DNA of 64,000 nucleotides, from positions 1,116,001-1,180,000 of the forward strand of contig CAWABB010000001.1 in the NCBI GenBank assembly GCA_963780165.1, written 5' to 3'. Under the pieces are notes generated by a model, which searched no databases, was not told where the DNA came from, and saw only the letters and a list, made by a program, of their open reading frames with translations. The stretch's first letter is position 1; each line of letters opens with the position of its first letter. The stretch is from CAWABB01 sp963780165. GTDB taxonomy: Bacteria; Bacteroidota; Ignavibacteria; UBA10030; UBA6906. The position numbers and the translations under genes were made by a program. Shown here in pieces: positions 17,801 through 29,530 of this stretch.

Positions 17801-17826
17801 ACGTGCGTCACCTAGGTGACGCACGT
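17801..17826. repeat. Perfect 26-nt palindrome, family GCGTCACCTAGGTGACGC
   Basis: Every base pairs about the centre CCTAGG. It is followed 7 bp later by a second small hairpin, GGCAC-ATG-GTGCC (17834-17846). It lies upstream of the DprA-like gene and downstream of the membrane-type gene that ends at 17927. Confidence 0.9.
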
Positions 17827-17873
17827 GGTTGCCGGCACATGGTGCCCCAGCGTGCTGAACGCCTCACACAAGA

Positions 17874-17917
17874 GCGTCACCTAGGTGACGCACATAGTGT
17901 TGCCGGCACGTGGTGCC
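17874..17917. repeat. Second copy: 18-nt palindrome plus GGCAC-GTG-GTGCC hairpin
   Basis: Palindrome GCGTCACCTAGGTGACGC at 17874-17891, then the small hairpin at 17905-17917. It repeats the two-part structure of the copy at 17801-17846, giving a direct repeat with a period of about 70 bp. Confidence 0.9.
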
Positions 17918-17926
17918 GGGCACCCG

Positions 17927-18733
17927 CTACGCCCCGATTTGGAGCGCCGCCTGGAGCTTCAGCACGACAAAACCGTACGATGAGAAGAGGTCGTTCGTGA
18001 ACCCGTTCCGCGTCTCGTCGAACCAGAGCTTCACGCCGGGGACGAGCTCCGCGGTCACGATCAGGCCTGACTCCCGGACCATGGTGAATCCCATTCCGAA
18101 GTGGAAGTCGAGCCCGGGAAGGCTGTCGTCCGATACGTAGTCGACGCTCTCGTCTTCGCTCGCGGTATTGATCGGCGTGTTGTAGGTCCAGAGGAGGAAA
18201 TCAACCCCCATGCCGACGAGGAGATGATAGCGCACCGGTCGGTCGGCGGGAGAGAGAAAGGCGCGCGCACGCGCGCCCAAGGAGAACATACCGGGGTTCT
18301 CGTTGATCGTTTCCCGGAGCGGGCTCGATTGCTGCAGGGGCGTGACGGTATAGCCGACCGAGAGCTCGACCCATCCGTTGTCGCCCGTCGCCTTCCCGTA
18401 GGTGATCGCACCCCCGACCATGGACCCGTAGTTGCCCGTGGCACAGAAGCCTCCGGAGAACTGGAGGCCGACCCAAGCGGGGAGTTCGAACAGATCCCAT
18501 GTGTCTTCCTCGAAGATCTCTCCTTCTTCGACGTACTCCAGAGAGTCGTACGGTTGTTCCTCCTCCGGGTATTCGAGCGTGTCGGCGGGGTCAGTGGTCG
18601 TATCGGGCAGCATGATGGCAGCATGATGGGTCTCCGCGATGTCGGGGGTGGTCAGGGGAGCCGCGGCCAGAACAGGTGGGTCGGGAAGCGTGATGAGAAG
18701 AACCACCAGGAGGATGAAAGGCATTCGTAGCAT
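17927..18733 (-). CDS. Exported outer-membrane-beta-barrel-like protein, unknown function
   Basis: 268 residues if the start is ATG 18733; a second ATG at 18724 is equally possible and neither has a clear Shine-Dalgarno site. Longer forms would translate the palindromic repeat and are unlikely. A signal peptide MPFILLVVLLITLPDPPVLAAA is followed by a strikingly acidic linker rich in Asp, Glu, Tyr and Pro (about residues 40-85). The rest is made of alternating amphipathic strands (WVELSVGYTV, FSLGARARAFLS, YHLLVGMGVDFLLW, LIVTAELVPGVKLWF), as in small 8-strand barrels. The last residue is Ala, not the usual aromatic. The gene is bracketed by the palindrome family on both sides. Confidence 0.7.
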   Translation of the reverse strand: MLRMPFILLVVLLITLPDPPVLAAAPLTTPDIAETHHAAIMLPDTTTDPADTLEYPEEEQPYDSLEYVEEGEIFEEDTWDLFELPAWVGLQFSGGFCATGNYGSMVGGAITYGKATGDNGWVELSVGYTVTPLQQSSPLRETINENPGMFSLGARARAFLSPADRPVRYHLLVGMGVDFLLWTYNTPINTASEDESVDYVSDDSLPGLDFHFGMGFTMVRESGLIVTAELVPGVKLWFDETRNGFTNDLFSSYGFVVLKLQAALQIGA

Positions 18734-18777
18734 ATAGATTGCAGGCGCGGCAGCAGAAGCCCACAGCGCCCGGGGGG

Positions 18778-18783
18778 AATATA
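18778..18783 (-). promoter_or_regulatory. Possible -10 box of the barrel-like gene
   Basis: Minus-strand TATATT, the same -10 hexamer as clpC and rrn, 45 bp before ATG 18733. No good -35 hexamer is found at 17 bases, so support is weak. Confidence 0.3.
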
Positions 18784-18873
18784 CGGAAATCAAACGACCT
18801 GTGTTGGGGGGCCGGGGAGAATGCCGACCCGGGAAAGGGCAGGAGGATGTGCACCCGGAGGACGCCGGGGGAC

Positions 18874-18895
18874 GTGCGTCACCTAGGTGACGCAC
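18874..18895. repeat. Third copy: perfect 22-nt palindrome
   Basis: GTGCGTCACCT and its complement about the centre CCTAGG. It lies between the barrel-like gene and the rRNA operon. Confidence 0.9.
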
Positions 18896-18906
18896 ATGTG
18901 GTGTCT

Positions 18907-18920
18907 GTCACCTAGGTGAC
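18907..18920. repeat. Fourth copy: 14-nt palindrome GTCACCTAGGTGAC
   Basis: Core of the family 11 bp after the third copy, with TGTC in place of TGCGTC on its left side. The pairing of copies (two before, two after) brackets the barrel-like gene. Confidence 0.85.
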
Positions 18921-18968
18921 GCACACGTGGTGGCTCGTGTGCTGGCTGGGGGGGGGCCCCGGAAACGA

Positions 18969-19004
18969 CGAAGCCCCGTCCCGCGTAAGCGGGACAGGGC
19001 TTCA
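18969..19004 (-). terminator. Hairpin ending the rRNA operon
   Basis: GAAGCCCTGTCCCGC / GCGGGACGGGGCTTC on the minus strand: a long stem with one mismatch around a short loop, 11 bp past the 5S 3' end. The run after it is T-poor (GTCGTTTCC), but position and stem strength fit the operon's terminator. Confidence 0.75.
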
Positions 19005-19014
19005 TCACATTAAA

Positions 19015-19130
19015 TCTGGCAACGACCTACTCTCCCGCACGGTTACCCGAGCAGTACCATCGGCGCTGAGGGGCTTAACTGCCGAGTTCGGAATGGGATC
19101 GGGTGTAACACCCTCGCTATGGTCGCCAGA
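19015..19130 (-). rRNA. rrf: 5S ribosomal RNA
   Basis: 116 nt. The ends pair (TCTGGCGACC with GGTCGTTGCCAGA), and the conserved core CGAACTCGGCAGTTAAG and GGGAGAGTAGGTCG are present. Last gene of the rRNA operon. Confidence 0.95.
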
Positions 19131-19187
19131 ATTTCACATTCTGACAGTGGGATGAGTCTGACACCTGGAGATCTTCGTTCCCGTCCC

Positions 19188-19204
19188 CGTATTGATGCAT
19201 CCGG
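19188..19204 (-). other. 3' arm of the 23S rRNA processing stem
   Basis: 17 nt exactly complementary to 22321-22337, which lies on the other side of 23S. In the transcript the two arms would pair and enclose 23S, the usual RNase III substrate. Confidence 0.85.
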
Positions 19205-19227
19205 GTCAACGGGTCAATAACAATTAA

Positions 19228-22292
<3,065 letters not shown>

Positions 22293-22320
22293 GAAAATCG
22301 TTATTGACTCCGATGATTGT

Positions 22321-22337
22321 CCGGATGCATCAATACG
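22321..22337 (-). other. 5' arm of the 23S rRNA processing stem
   Basis: CCGGATGCATCAATACG on the plus strand, the exact complement of 19188-19204. It lies about 30 bp before the 23S 5' end. Confidence 0.85.
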
Positions 22338-22417
22338 ATTACGGATACAGAAGATTTCTCAGTGTCAGTGATCAAACCGCAGTGGCTCCGCCACCGCTGT
22401 CGATACACTCATCCCAA

Positions 22418-22429
22418 TTGTCAAAGAAC
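22418..22429 (-). promoter_or_regulatory. boxA-like antitermination site in the 16S-23S spacer
   Basis: Minus-strand GTTCTTTGACAA, identical to the site in the operon leader (24420-24431) and close to the known rRNA boxA TGCTCTTTAACA bound by NusB/S10. Confidence 0.7.
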
Positions 22430-22446
22430 AACACAGATACAGCTCG

Positions 22447-22519
22447 TGGAGCTAAGCGGGATCGAACCGCTAACCTCCTGGTTGCAAACCAGGCGCTCTC
22501 CCAATTGAGCTATAGCCCC
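22447..22519 (-). tRNA. tRNA-Ala (anticodon TGC)
   Basis: 73 nt. Acceptor stem GGGGCTA/TAGCTCC, anticodon loop TTTGCAA, T-arm GGTTCGATCC. CCA is not encoded. Located in the 16S-23S spacer. Confidence 0.97.
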
Positions 22520-22557
22520 GTAGCACCATGTGGCCAGCGCCACCCGATCAACCGCTG

Positions 22558-22631
<74 letters not shown>

Positions 22632-22675
22632 AGGGCACACCTCCGCGCCTGCGGACGTGTCCGTACAAAAAAAAT

Positions 22676-22690
22676 ATAGTGTGCATAACC
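22676..22690 (-). other. 3' arm of the 16S rRNA processing stem
   Basis: ATAGTGTGCATAACC on the plus strand pairs with 24405-24419 in the leader: 14 Watson-Crick pairs and one G-U. The arms would enclose 16S in the precursor. Confidence 0.8.
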
Positions 22691-22759
22691 GACAACATCG
22701 ATCGCTGTAGAGTCGTGGTTTGGTGTCCTATCCGCCGTGAGGCGGAAGGAAGGACTCCA

Positions 22760-24302
<1,543 letters not shown>

Positions 24303-24404
24303 TTATTATATCAAATAACCACTGTCGAGTTTGAAACTTAGCTTCGTCGTTCGCTTGCACGAACTTGTCAGCCAAGGTGAAAAACTCTACCTCGATTGAC
24401 GTGT

Positions 24405-24419
24405 GGCTATGCACACTAT
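24405..24419 (-). other. 5' arm of the 16S rRNA processing stem
   Basis: Partner of 22676-22690, about 100 bp before mature 16S and next to the boxA-like site. Confidence 0.8.
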
Positions 24420-24431
24420 TTGTCAAAGAAC
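24420..24431 (-). promoter_or_regulatory. boxA-like antitermination site in the rRNA leader
   Basis: GTTCTTTGACAA on the minus strand, repeated exactly at 22418-22429. nusB, whose product binds such sites, is at 51245. Confidence 0.7.
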
Positions 24432-24461
24432 GGTACAGAACCCGTTTCTAAACGGGCCTCT

Positions 24462-24490
24462 AATATACAGAGTTTCAACCCAGAAGTCAA
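24462..24490 (-). promoter_or_regulatory. rRNA operon promoter
   Basis: TTGACT (24490-24485), 17-base spacer, TATATT (24467-24462). Just downstream, CCCGTTT-AGAAACGGG (24456-24441) forms a hairpin at or near the transcript start. Confidence 0.8.
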
Positions 24491-24599
24491 GTACTGCGAG
24501 GTACTACGACAACTTTTTCGAGGTTGGACTGCTGACCCACTGAAGGGACAATATGGTACGAGTTTGGCGGGATAAAGTCAACACCCCACGCACAAGATT

Positions 24600-24636
24600 T
24601 TTCCCCGGGGGGGTTCTTCCCCACCCCCGGGGAAAA
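24600..24636 (-). terminator. Hairpin downstream of surE
   Basis: TTTTCCCCGGGGG ... CCCCCGGGGAAAA, a 13-bp stem about 20 bp past the surE stop. The strand after the stem is AATCTTG, so a true U-run is missing. It is the only candidate stop between the envelope operon and the rRNA promoter. Confidence 0.6.
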
Positions 24637-24657
24637 CCCCGGAAGCCCGGCAGGGCC

Positions 24658-25443
24658 TCACCGCCCCATCAAACCCTCAATTCCCCAGCCCTTCATGGTC
24701 TCCTGCGTCCGCCGGTCCGTCATGTCATAGTGAATCGGGGTCACCGATACGTACCTGTTCTGCACCGCCACCTGGTCGGCGTCCGGATCCGTGTCGATGA
24801 CGTTCAACCGCCCCTTCAACCAGAAGTATTCCCGGTTCGCGGGGTCCCGCCGCACGTCAAACGTGTCGTCCCACGTGGACTGCCCCTGCCTCGTGATCTT
24901 CACCCCGAGGATCTCGCGCTCCGGCAACGGCGGCACGTTCACGTTCAACAGCGTCCCCTCCGGCAACCCCCGCTCCGCAACCATCAACGCGAGCCTGCGG
25001 GCGATCTTCGCCGCGAACGAGAAGTCCGCCTCCCCGTACGTCGTCAGCGATACCGCAATCGAAGGGATGCCGAGAATCGTCCCCTCGGTGGCTGCCGATA
25101 CCGTCCCCGAATAGATGATATTGATTGCGGTATTCGATCCGTGATTGATCCCCGAGATCAACAGGTCCGGCTTCCGGTCGCGCACCAGAAACCGCACGCC
25201 CAGCTTCACCGCGTCGGCGGGCGTCCCCTCCACCGCGTACCCGAAGAACTCGCCGTCCTTGGAGAACGGCACCGCGCGCAGCGGGTAGTTCATCGTGATG
25301 GCGTGACCGACGGCGCTCTGCTGCTTGTCCGGCGCAACCACCGTCACCTCCGCGATGGTCTTGATCTCCTTCACCAGCGCGTAAATGCCCGGCGCATCGA
25401 TGCCGTCATCGTTCGAAATCATAACGTGCAGCGGCCGTTCCAT
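24658..25443 (-). CDS. surE: 5'/3'-nucleotidase SurE
   Basis: Metal-dependent nucleoside monophosphate phosphatase linked to stationary-phase survival, 261 residues, cytoplasmic. The N-terminal ISNDDGIDAPGI holds the metal-binding Asp pair. NYPLRAVPFSKDGEFFGYAVEGTPADAVKLG and DLLISGINHGSNTAINIIYSGTVSAATEG are the other family blocks. Its ATG shares bases with the panB stop (TGATG at 25441-25445), so translation is coupled. It is the last gene of the long envelope operon. Confidence 0.96.
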   Translation of the reverse strand: MERPLHVMISNDDGIDAPGIYALVKEIKTIAEVTVVAPDKQQSAVGHAITMNYPLRAVPFSKDGEFFGYAVEGTPADAVKLGVRFLVRDRKPDLLISGINHGSNTAINIIYSGTVSAATEGTILGIPSIAVSLTTYGEADFSFAAKIARRLALMVAERGLPEGTLLNVNVPPLPEREILGVKITRQGQSTWDDTFDVRRDPANREYFWLKGRLNVIDTDPDADQVAVQNRYVSVTPIHYDMTDRRTQETMKGWGIEGLMGR

Positions 25444-26276
25444 CAGTAACTCTCCGACTTCGTCGGGAATGAACCCGACTTGACGTCATCGATATACGAG
25501 CGGAACGAGCGCCGCAGGTCTTCGGCCAACTCACCGTAGCGCCGGACGAATCGAGGCCGGAACTCCTCGGTCAGGCCGAGCATGTCGTACAGGACCAGCA
25601 CCTGCCCGTCGCATCCCGGGCCCGCGCCGATGCCGACCGTCGGAACCGGCACGGCCTTCGTCACACGGCTCGCCAGGCTCGCGGGGATCTTCTCGAGGAC
25701 CATCGCGAACACGCCGGCATCGGCCAGCACCTTCGCATCGCGCAAAAGCTGGTCCGCCTCCTCCTTCTCCGTCGCACGCACCTCGTATGTGCCGAACTTG
25801 TTGATCGCCTGAGGCGTCAGGCCGAGATGCCCCATGACCGGAATCCCGATCTGCACGAGGTGACGGACGATCTCCGCTATGTACGCGCCGCCCTCCAGCT
25901 TCACGGCGCCGACGCCCACCTCCTTCATGACCCTGCCGCAGTTCCTCACCGCCTCGTCCAGGCTGTTCTGGTACGACATGAACGGCATGTCGACGACGAT
26001 CAGCGCGTTCTTCACCGCGCGCTTCACCGCCTTGGCGTGATAGATCATGTCGTCCACGGTGACGGAGAGCGTCGTCTCGTGCCCCTGGACCACGTTGCCC
26101 AGGGAGTCGCCCACAAGGATGATGTCGATCCCGACCTCGTCGAGGAGGCGGGCGGTCAGGAAGTCGTAGGCCGTGAGCATGGCGATCTTCTCACGGGACT
26201 GCTTCATGGTCATCACCGTCCGCGTGGTGACGACGCGCGGGCGCTTCTGCTGCGGTGCGGGAGGTGGAGTTTTCAT
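25443..26276 (-). CDS. panB: Ketopantoate hydroxymethyltransferase
   Basis: First step of pantothenate/coenzyme A synthesis: transfers a one-carbon unit from methylene-tetrahydrofolate to 2-oxoisovalerate. 277 residues from ATG 26276; the longer frame up to 26378 is low-complexity and less likely. Motifs: AMLTAYDFLTARLLDE, ILVGDSLGNVVQGHETTLSVT, GAVKLEGG, GIPVMGHLGLTPQ and PTVGIGAGPGCDGQVLVLYDMLG. It is coupled to surE. Coenzyme A supplies the acyl chemistry of the lipid A genes upstream only in a general sense. No panC is visible here. Confidence 0.97.
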   Translation of the reverse strand: MKTPPPAPQQKRPRVVTTRTVMTMKQSREKIAMLTAYDFLTARLLDEVGIDIILVGDSLGNVVQGHETTLSVTVDDMIYHAKAVKRAVKNALIVVDMPFMSYQNSLDEAVRNCGRVMKEVGVGAVKLEGGAYIAEIVRHLVQIGIPVMGHLGLTPQAINKFGTYEVRATEKEEADQLLRDAKVLADAGVFAMVLEKIPASLASRVTKAVPVPTVGIGAGPGCDGQVLVLYDMLGLTEEFRPRFVRRYGELAEDLRRSFRSYIDDVKSGSFPTKSESY

Positions 26277-26432
26277 GCGATGTGTCTCGGGGTTCTGTTG
26301 GATTGCTGGCCTGGAGTTCCGCGGGCGTGCCCGCCCTGCCAGGCCCGTCTGTCCCGGGGCGGGCTCACCCGGTACCATGCGTTTGCCCGCGGGCTTGTTC
26401 TGCCCTGCCTCTGTGTCCGGCGCGAGCCCGGC

Positions 26433-27260
26433 TCAGGGCGCCGGGGCGAGGCGGACGCCCCAGTGGAGCTCGCACCCTTGCCGGATGCACTCCGCGAGGT
26501 GGTCGATATCCACGGGACCTCCCGTGGCCTCGGAGAGGTCGACAGTCTTCATGTTCAGCTCGGAGCGCAGGAGGTCGCGCACGTTCTCGTCAGCCCGGAT
26601 GAACTCGGTCAGCCGCTTGTGCGCAGGCCCGCAGAGGATCGAGCCGTGCTGCAGCACCACATTCGTCGCGCCGGTCACCCTGCGCTGCGCGCTGCCCACG
26701 AGCTTCCGCCCGTCCCACTCGATCTCGTACCGAGCGGAGGCCGTGAAGCAGGGGATCGCGGAGGGCGAGCGGTAATGCTCCGGGAAGTTCGGCTGCGACC
26801 GCTGAAGCGTGGCCTCCACCCCGAACAGGCTGAGGCCCCTGACGAGCGCCCGGCTGATATCGTTGTACACATCCAGGATACTCCTCCGCCCGGAGGGCAT
26901 CACGACGCAGTACGTCAGTTCTTCAGCGTGAAGGATGGCGCGGCCCCCGGTGGGTCGCCTGACGACGTCAATCCCGCTTTCGCGGCACCGGGCCGCGTCG
27001 ATCTCTTCCTCGCGCTGGTTGTATCCGAGGGAGATGGCCCAGGGGCTCCAGCCATACAGCCTGAGCGTCGGCGCCCCCCCTCCCGCAGCAAGAGCCTCGG
27101 CCATGGCGGAGTCCAGAGCCATGTTGCTGGCCCCGTCCAGCTTTCCCGAATGCTCGAACCGCCAGGCTGGATTCTGGATGGCGGGGGCCGAGGGCCCCGA
27201 GGCCGTGGGCCCGGGGGCCGTGGGCCCGGTCGCCGGAACGCTCGGTGCGCCGGAATGCAT
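26433..27260 (-). CDS. Lipoate-protein ligase A family (LplA/LipM-like) protein
   Basis: 275 residues. The biotin/lipoate ligase fold is seen in TLRLYGWSPWAISLGYNQREEEID, the hallmark VVRRPTGGRAILHAEELTYCVV, and KLVGSAQRRVTGATNVVLQHGSILCG. A lysine in the GRKLVGSAQRR block fits the acyl-AMP-binding lysine. It probably attaches lipoate or an octanoyl group to E2 or GcvH proteins. The first 30 residues (PATGPTAPGPTASGPSAP) are a low-complexity Pro/Gly tract encoded by GGGCCCG-type repeats, so the true start could be further in. It starts 8 bp after lpxA. Confidence 0.88.
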   Translation of the reverse strand: MHSGAPSVPATGPTAPGPTASGPSAPAIQNPAWRFEHSGKLDGASNMALDSAMAEALAAGGGAPTLRLYGWSPWAISLGYNQREEEIDAARCRESGIDVVRRPTGGRAILHAEELTYCVVMPSGRRSILDVYNDISRALVRGLSLFGVEATLQRSQPNFPEHYRSPSAIPCFTASARYEIEWDGRKLVGSAQRRVTGATNVVLQHGSILCGPAHKRLTEFIRADENVRDLLRSELNMKTVDLSEATGGPVDIDHLAECIRQGCELHWGVRLAPAP

Positions 27261-27268
27261 GAGGATCG

Positions 27269-28069
27269 TCAGTGCTTCAGTCTGGGCGGCGGGATAATCC
27301 CGCGCTTGCTGGCCGCGACGAAGTCGACAACCTTCTGTACTTCTGCGACGGCCATGAGGGTCGCATCCGCCCTGATGCGATCCAGCGCCTGCGTGGTGTT
27401 CAGGCCGGACCGATAGATGAGATGGAACGCCCGGTCAACCGCCTCGATCGCTTCCTTCGAGAACCCCCTGCGGCGGAGGCCGACCGAATTGAGCCCCTCC
27501 CAGACCGTGGGGCGACTCCCCACAAGCGAGTACGGCGGCACGTCCTTGCCTATTCCGCTCCCCCCGCCTACCATGGCGTGACAACCGATGTTCACGAACT
27601 GGTGAACCGGCGTGAGGCCGCCGATGATGACGTAGTCTTCGAGGGTAACGTGTCCGGCCAGGGCGACGCAGTTTGCCAGGATAACCTTGTTCCCCACCCT
27701 GCAGTCGTGCGCGACGTGCGAATACGCCATGAAGAAGCTGTCGCTCCCGATGACGGTTCGCATCGTTTCGTGCGTGCCGCGGTGCAAGGTGGCGTATTCG
27801 CGCACGACCGTCCGGTCGCCCACCTCGCACGTCGTGGGCTCGTTCTTGTACTTCAGGTCCTGCGGCGCATGGCCGACCACCGCCCCCATGTGGATGCGGC
27901 AGTCGCGCCCGATGCGCGCGCCGGTCCCGATGAACGCGTGCGGCATGACGTGCGTCCCGTCGCCGATGACAGCGCCTTCCTCGACGATGGCGAAGGGATC
28001 GATCGTGACCCCGTTGCCCAGTTCCGCCTTGGGATGGACGACTGCGCGCTGATCAATCTGAGTGCTCAT
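27269..28069 (-). CDS. lpxA: Acyl-ACP--UDP-N-acetylglucosamine O-acyltransferase
   Basis: First enzyme of lipid A synthesis (cytoplasm), 266 residues. The left-handed beta-helix hexapeptide repeats run from about residue 10 to 185 (VVHPKAELGNGVTIDPFAIVEEGAVIGDGTHV...). The catalytic His sits in SHVAHDCRVGNKV (equivalent to His125), and HMGAVVGHAPQDLKYKNEPT is the classical substrate block. The C-terminal helical part holds LRRRGFSKEAIEAVDRAFHLIYRSGL. It lies 4 bp after lpxC-fabZ. Confidence 0.97.
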   Translation of the reverse strand: MSTQIDQRAVVHPKAELGNGVTIDPFAIVEEGAVIGDGTHVMPHAFIGTGARIGRDCRIHMGAVVGHAPQDLKYKNEPTTCEVGDRTVVREYATLHRGTHETMRTVIGSDSFFMAYSHVAHDCRVGNKVILANCVALAGHVTLEDYVIIGGLTPVHQFVNIGCHAMVGGGSGIGKDVPPYSLVGSRPTVWEGLNSVGLRRRGFSKEAIEAVDRAFHLIYRSGLNTTQALDRIRADATLMAVAEVQKVVDFVAASKRGIIPPPRLKH

Positions 28070-28073
28070 GGTA

Positions 28074-29492
28074 TCAGAGGGCCGTTGGCGGTGGTGGAGT
28101 GCGTTCGATGATCGTGGCCATCATCTCGGCTTCGGCGACCAGGCTTCCGTCGACATAGGCCTTGCCGGACATGCGGCAAATCTTCGTCTTCTTGCTCAGC
28201 ATGGTCAGCTCGAACACCAGCTGGTCGCCGGGAATCACGGGCTTCCGGAACTTGGCATTGTCGATCGCCATGAAGTAGACCAGCTTGTTGCCGGGGTTGT
28301 CGATGCCGTTCAGAAGGAGGATACCGCCGGTCTGGGCCATGGCTTCCAGGATCAGGACGCCGGGCATCACGGGCTGCCCCGGGAAGTGGCCCTCGAAGAA
28401 CGGCTCGTTGGCGGTGACGTTTTTGATACCGACCACCTTCTCGTCCATCTTCATGTCGACGATCTTGTCCACCAGGAGGAACGGGTAGCGGTGCGGGAGG
28501 ATCCTCTTGATCGCGTTGATGTCGAAGACGACGCCTTCCTTGCGCTCGTGCTGATACTTCCGGATGAGCTTCTTCTCCTCGTACAGCTTCCGGATCATCT
28601 TCGCGAAGGCGATGTTGCTCGCGTGGCCGGGACGGGCGGCGAGGATCTGCGCCTTGAGCGGCACGCCGATCAGCGCCAGGTCGCCCATGAGGTCGAGCAG
28701 CTTGTGGCGGGCGGGCTCGTTCTTGAAGTAGAGCGGCCGGTTGTTGACGACGCCGCCGGCGCCGAGGATCACCGACCCCTTGATGCCCAGCTTCTCGCTG
28801 ATCCGCTTGACCTCGCTGTCGGTCAGCTCGCGGTCCACGATTACGATCGCATTGTCGAGGGTCCCGCCCTGGATGAGCCCCTGCGTGTGCAGCATTTCCA
28901 CTTCGTGCAGGAAGCAGAACGTGCGGCAGGGCGCGAAGTCCGTGACGAACTCCCGATCGAGGTCGAACAGCCCGGTGTGCTGGCTCCCGAGGGCGGGGTT
29001 GTTGTAATCCACCATCACCGTGATGCGGTAGTCGTCCGTGGGGAGCGCGACAATGTCGACCCCCTTCTCCTCGTTATGATAGTGGACGGTCTTGTCGATG
29101 ATCAGGTAATCTTTGGGAGACGTCTGCTTTTCGAACCCTGCGCTGGTCAGCGCATCCACGTACGGCTTGGCGCTGCCGTCGAGGACGGGCGGCTCATTCG
29201 CGTCGAGCTCGATGAGGATGTTGTCGACCTGGAGCCCGACCAGGGCCGCCATGACGTGTTCCACGGTATGGACGCGGGCGCCGTTCAGCTCAATCGTGGT
29301 GCCGCGCGAAAGGTCCACAACGTGATCGACGTCCGCCGGGACTTCCGGGGCTCCCGGGAGGTCGATGCGTCTGAACCGCACGCCATAATTGTCCGGCGCC
29401 GGTTTGAAGGTCATGGTAGAAACGCTGCCGGTGTGCAGGCCGACGCCGCTGAGGGAGACCGGCTGTTTGATCGTTCGCTGCTGGACGAGCAT
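28074..29492 (-). CDS. lpxC-fabZ: Fused LpxC deacetylase / FabZ 3-hydroxyacyl-ACP dehydratase
   Basis: 472 residues. Residues 1 to about 310 are LpxC, the zinc deacetylase that makes the committed step of lipid A: His79 in TVEHVMAALVG, HKLLDLMGDLALIG with the other metal ligands, and ARPGHASN with the general acid/base His. From about 330 the FabZ part shows ILPHRYPFLLVDKI and EPFFEGHFPGQPVMPGVLILEAMAQ with its catalytic His and Glu. The fusion is characteristic of Bacteroidota/Chlorobiota and relatives. I chose ATG 29492 (MLVQQRTIKQPVSLSGVGLHTG); upstream extension is antisense-like filler. One polypeptide couples hydroxyacyl supply with its use. Confidence 0.97.
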   Translation of the reverse strand: MLVQQRTIKQPVSLSGVGLHTGSVSTMTFKPAPDNYGVRFRRIDLPGAPEVPADVDHVVDLSRGTTIELNGARVHTVEHVMAALVGLQVDNILIELDANEPPVLDGSAKPYVDALTSAGFEKQTSPKDYLIIDKTVHYHNEEKGVDIVALPTDDYRITVMVDYNNPALGSQHTGLFDLDREFVTDFAPCRTFCFLHEVEMLHTQGLIQGGTLDNAIVIVDRELTDSEVKRISEKLGIKGSVILGAGGVVNNRPLYFKNEPARHKLLDLMGDLALIGVPLKAQILAARPGHASNIAFAKMIRKLYEEKKLIRKYQHERKEGVVFDINAIKRILPHRYPFLLVDKIVDMKMDEKVVGIKNVTANEPFFEGHFPGQPVMPGVLILEAMAQTGGILLLNGIDNPGNKLVYFMAIDNAKFRKPVIPGDQLVFELTMLSKKTKICRMSGKAYVDGSLVAEAEMMATIIERTPPPPTAL

Positions 29493-29530
29493 ACCGTGCC
29501 GCCGGGATGGTGGTGGGTGGAGTGAACGCC

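Noticed and set aside
18734..18895. N-terminal extension of the barrel-like protein up to 18895
   Set aside because: It would translate the palindromic repeat and place 55 residues before a perfect signal peptide.
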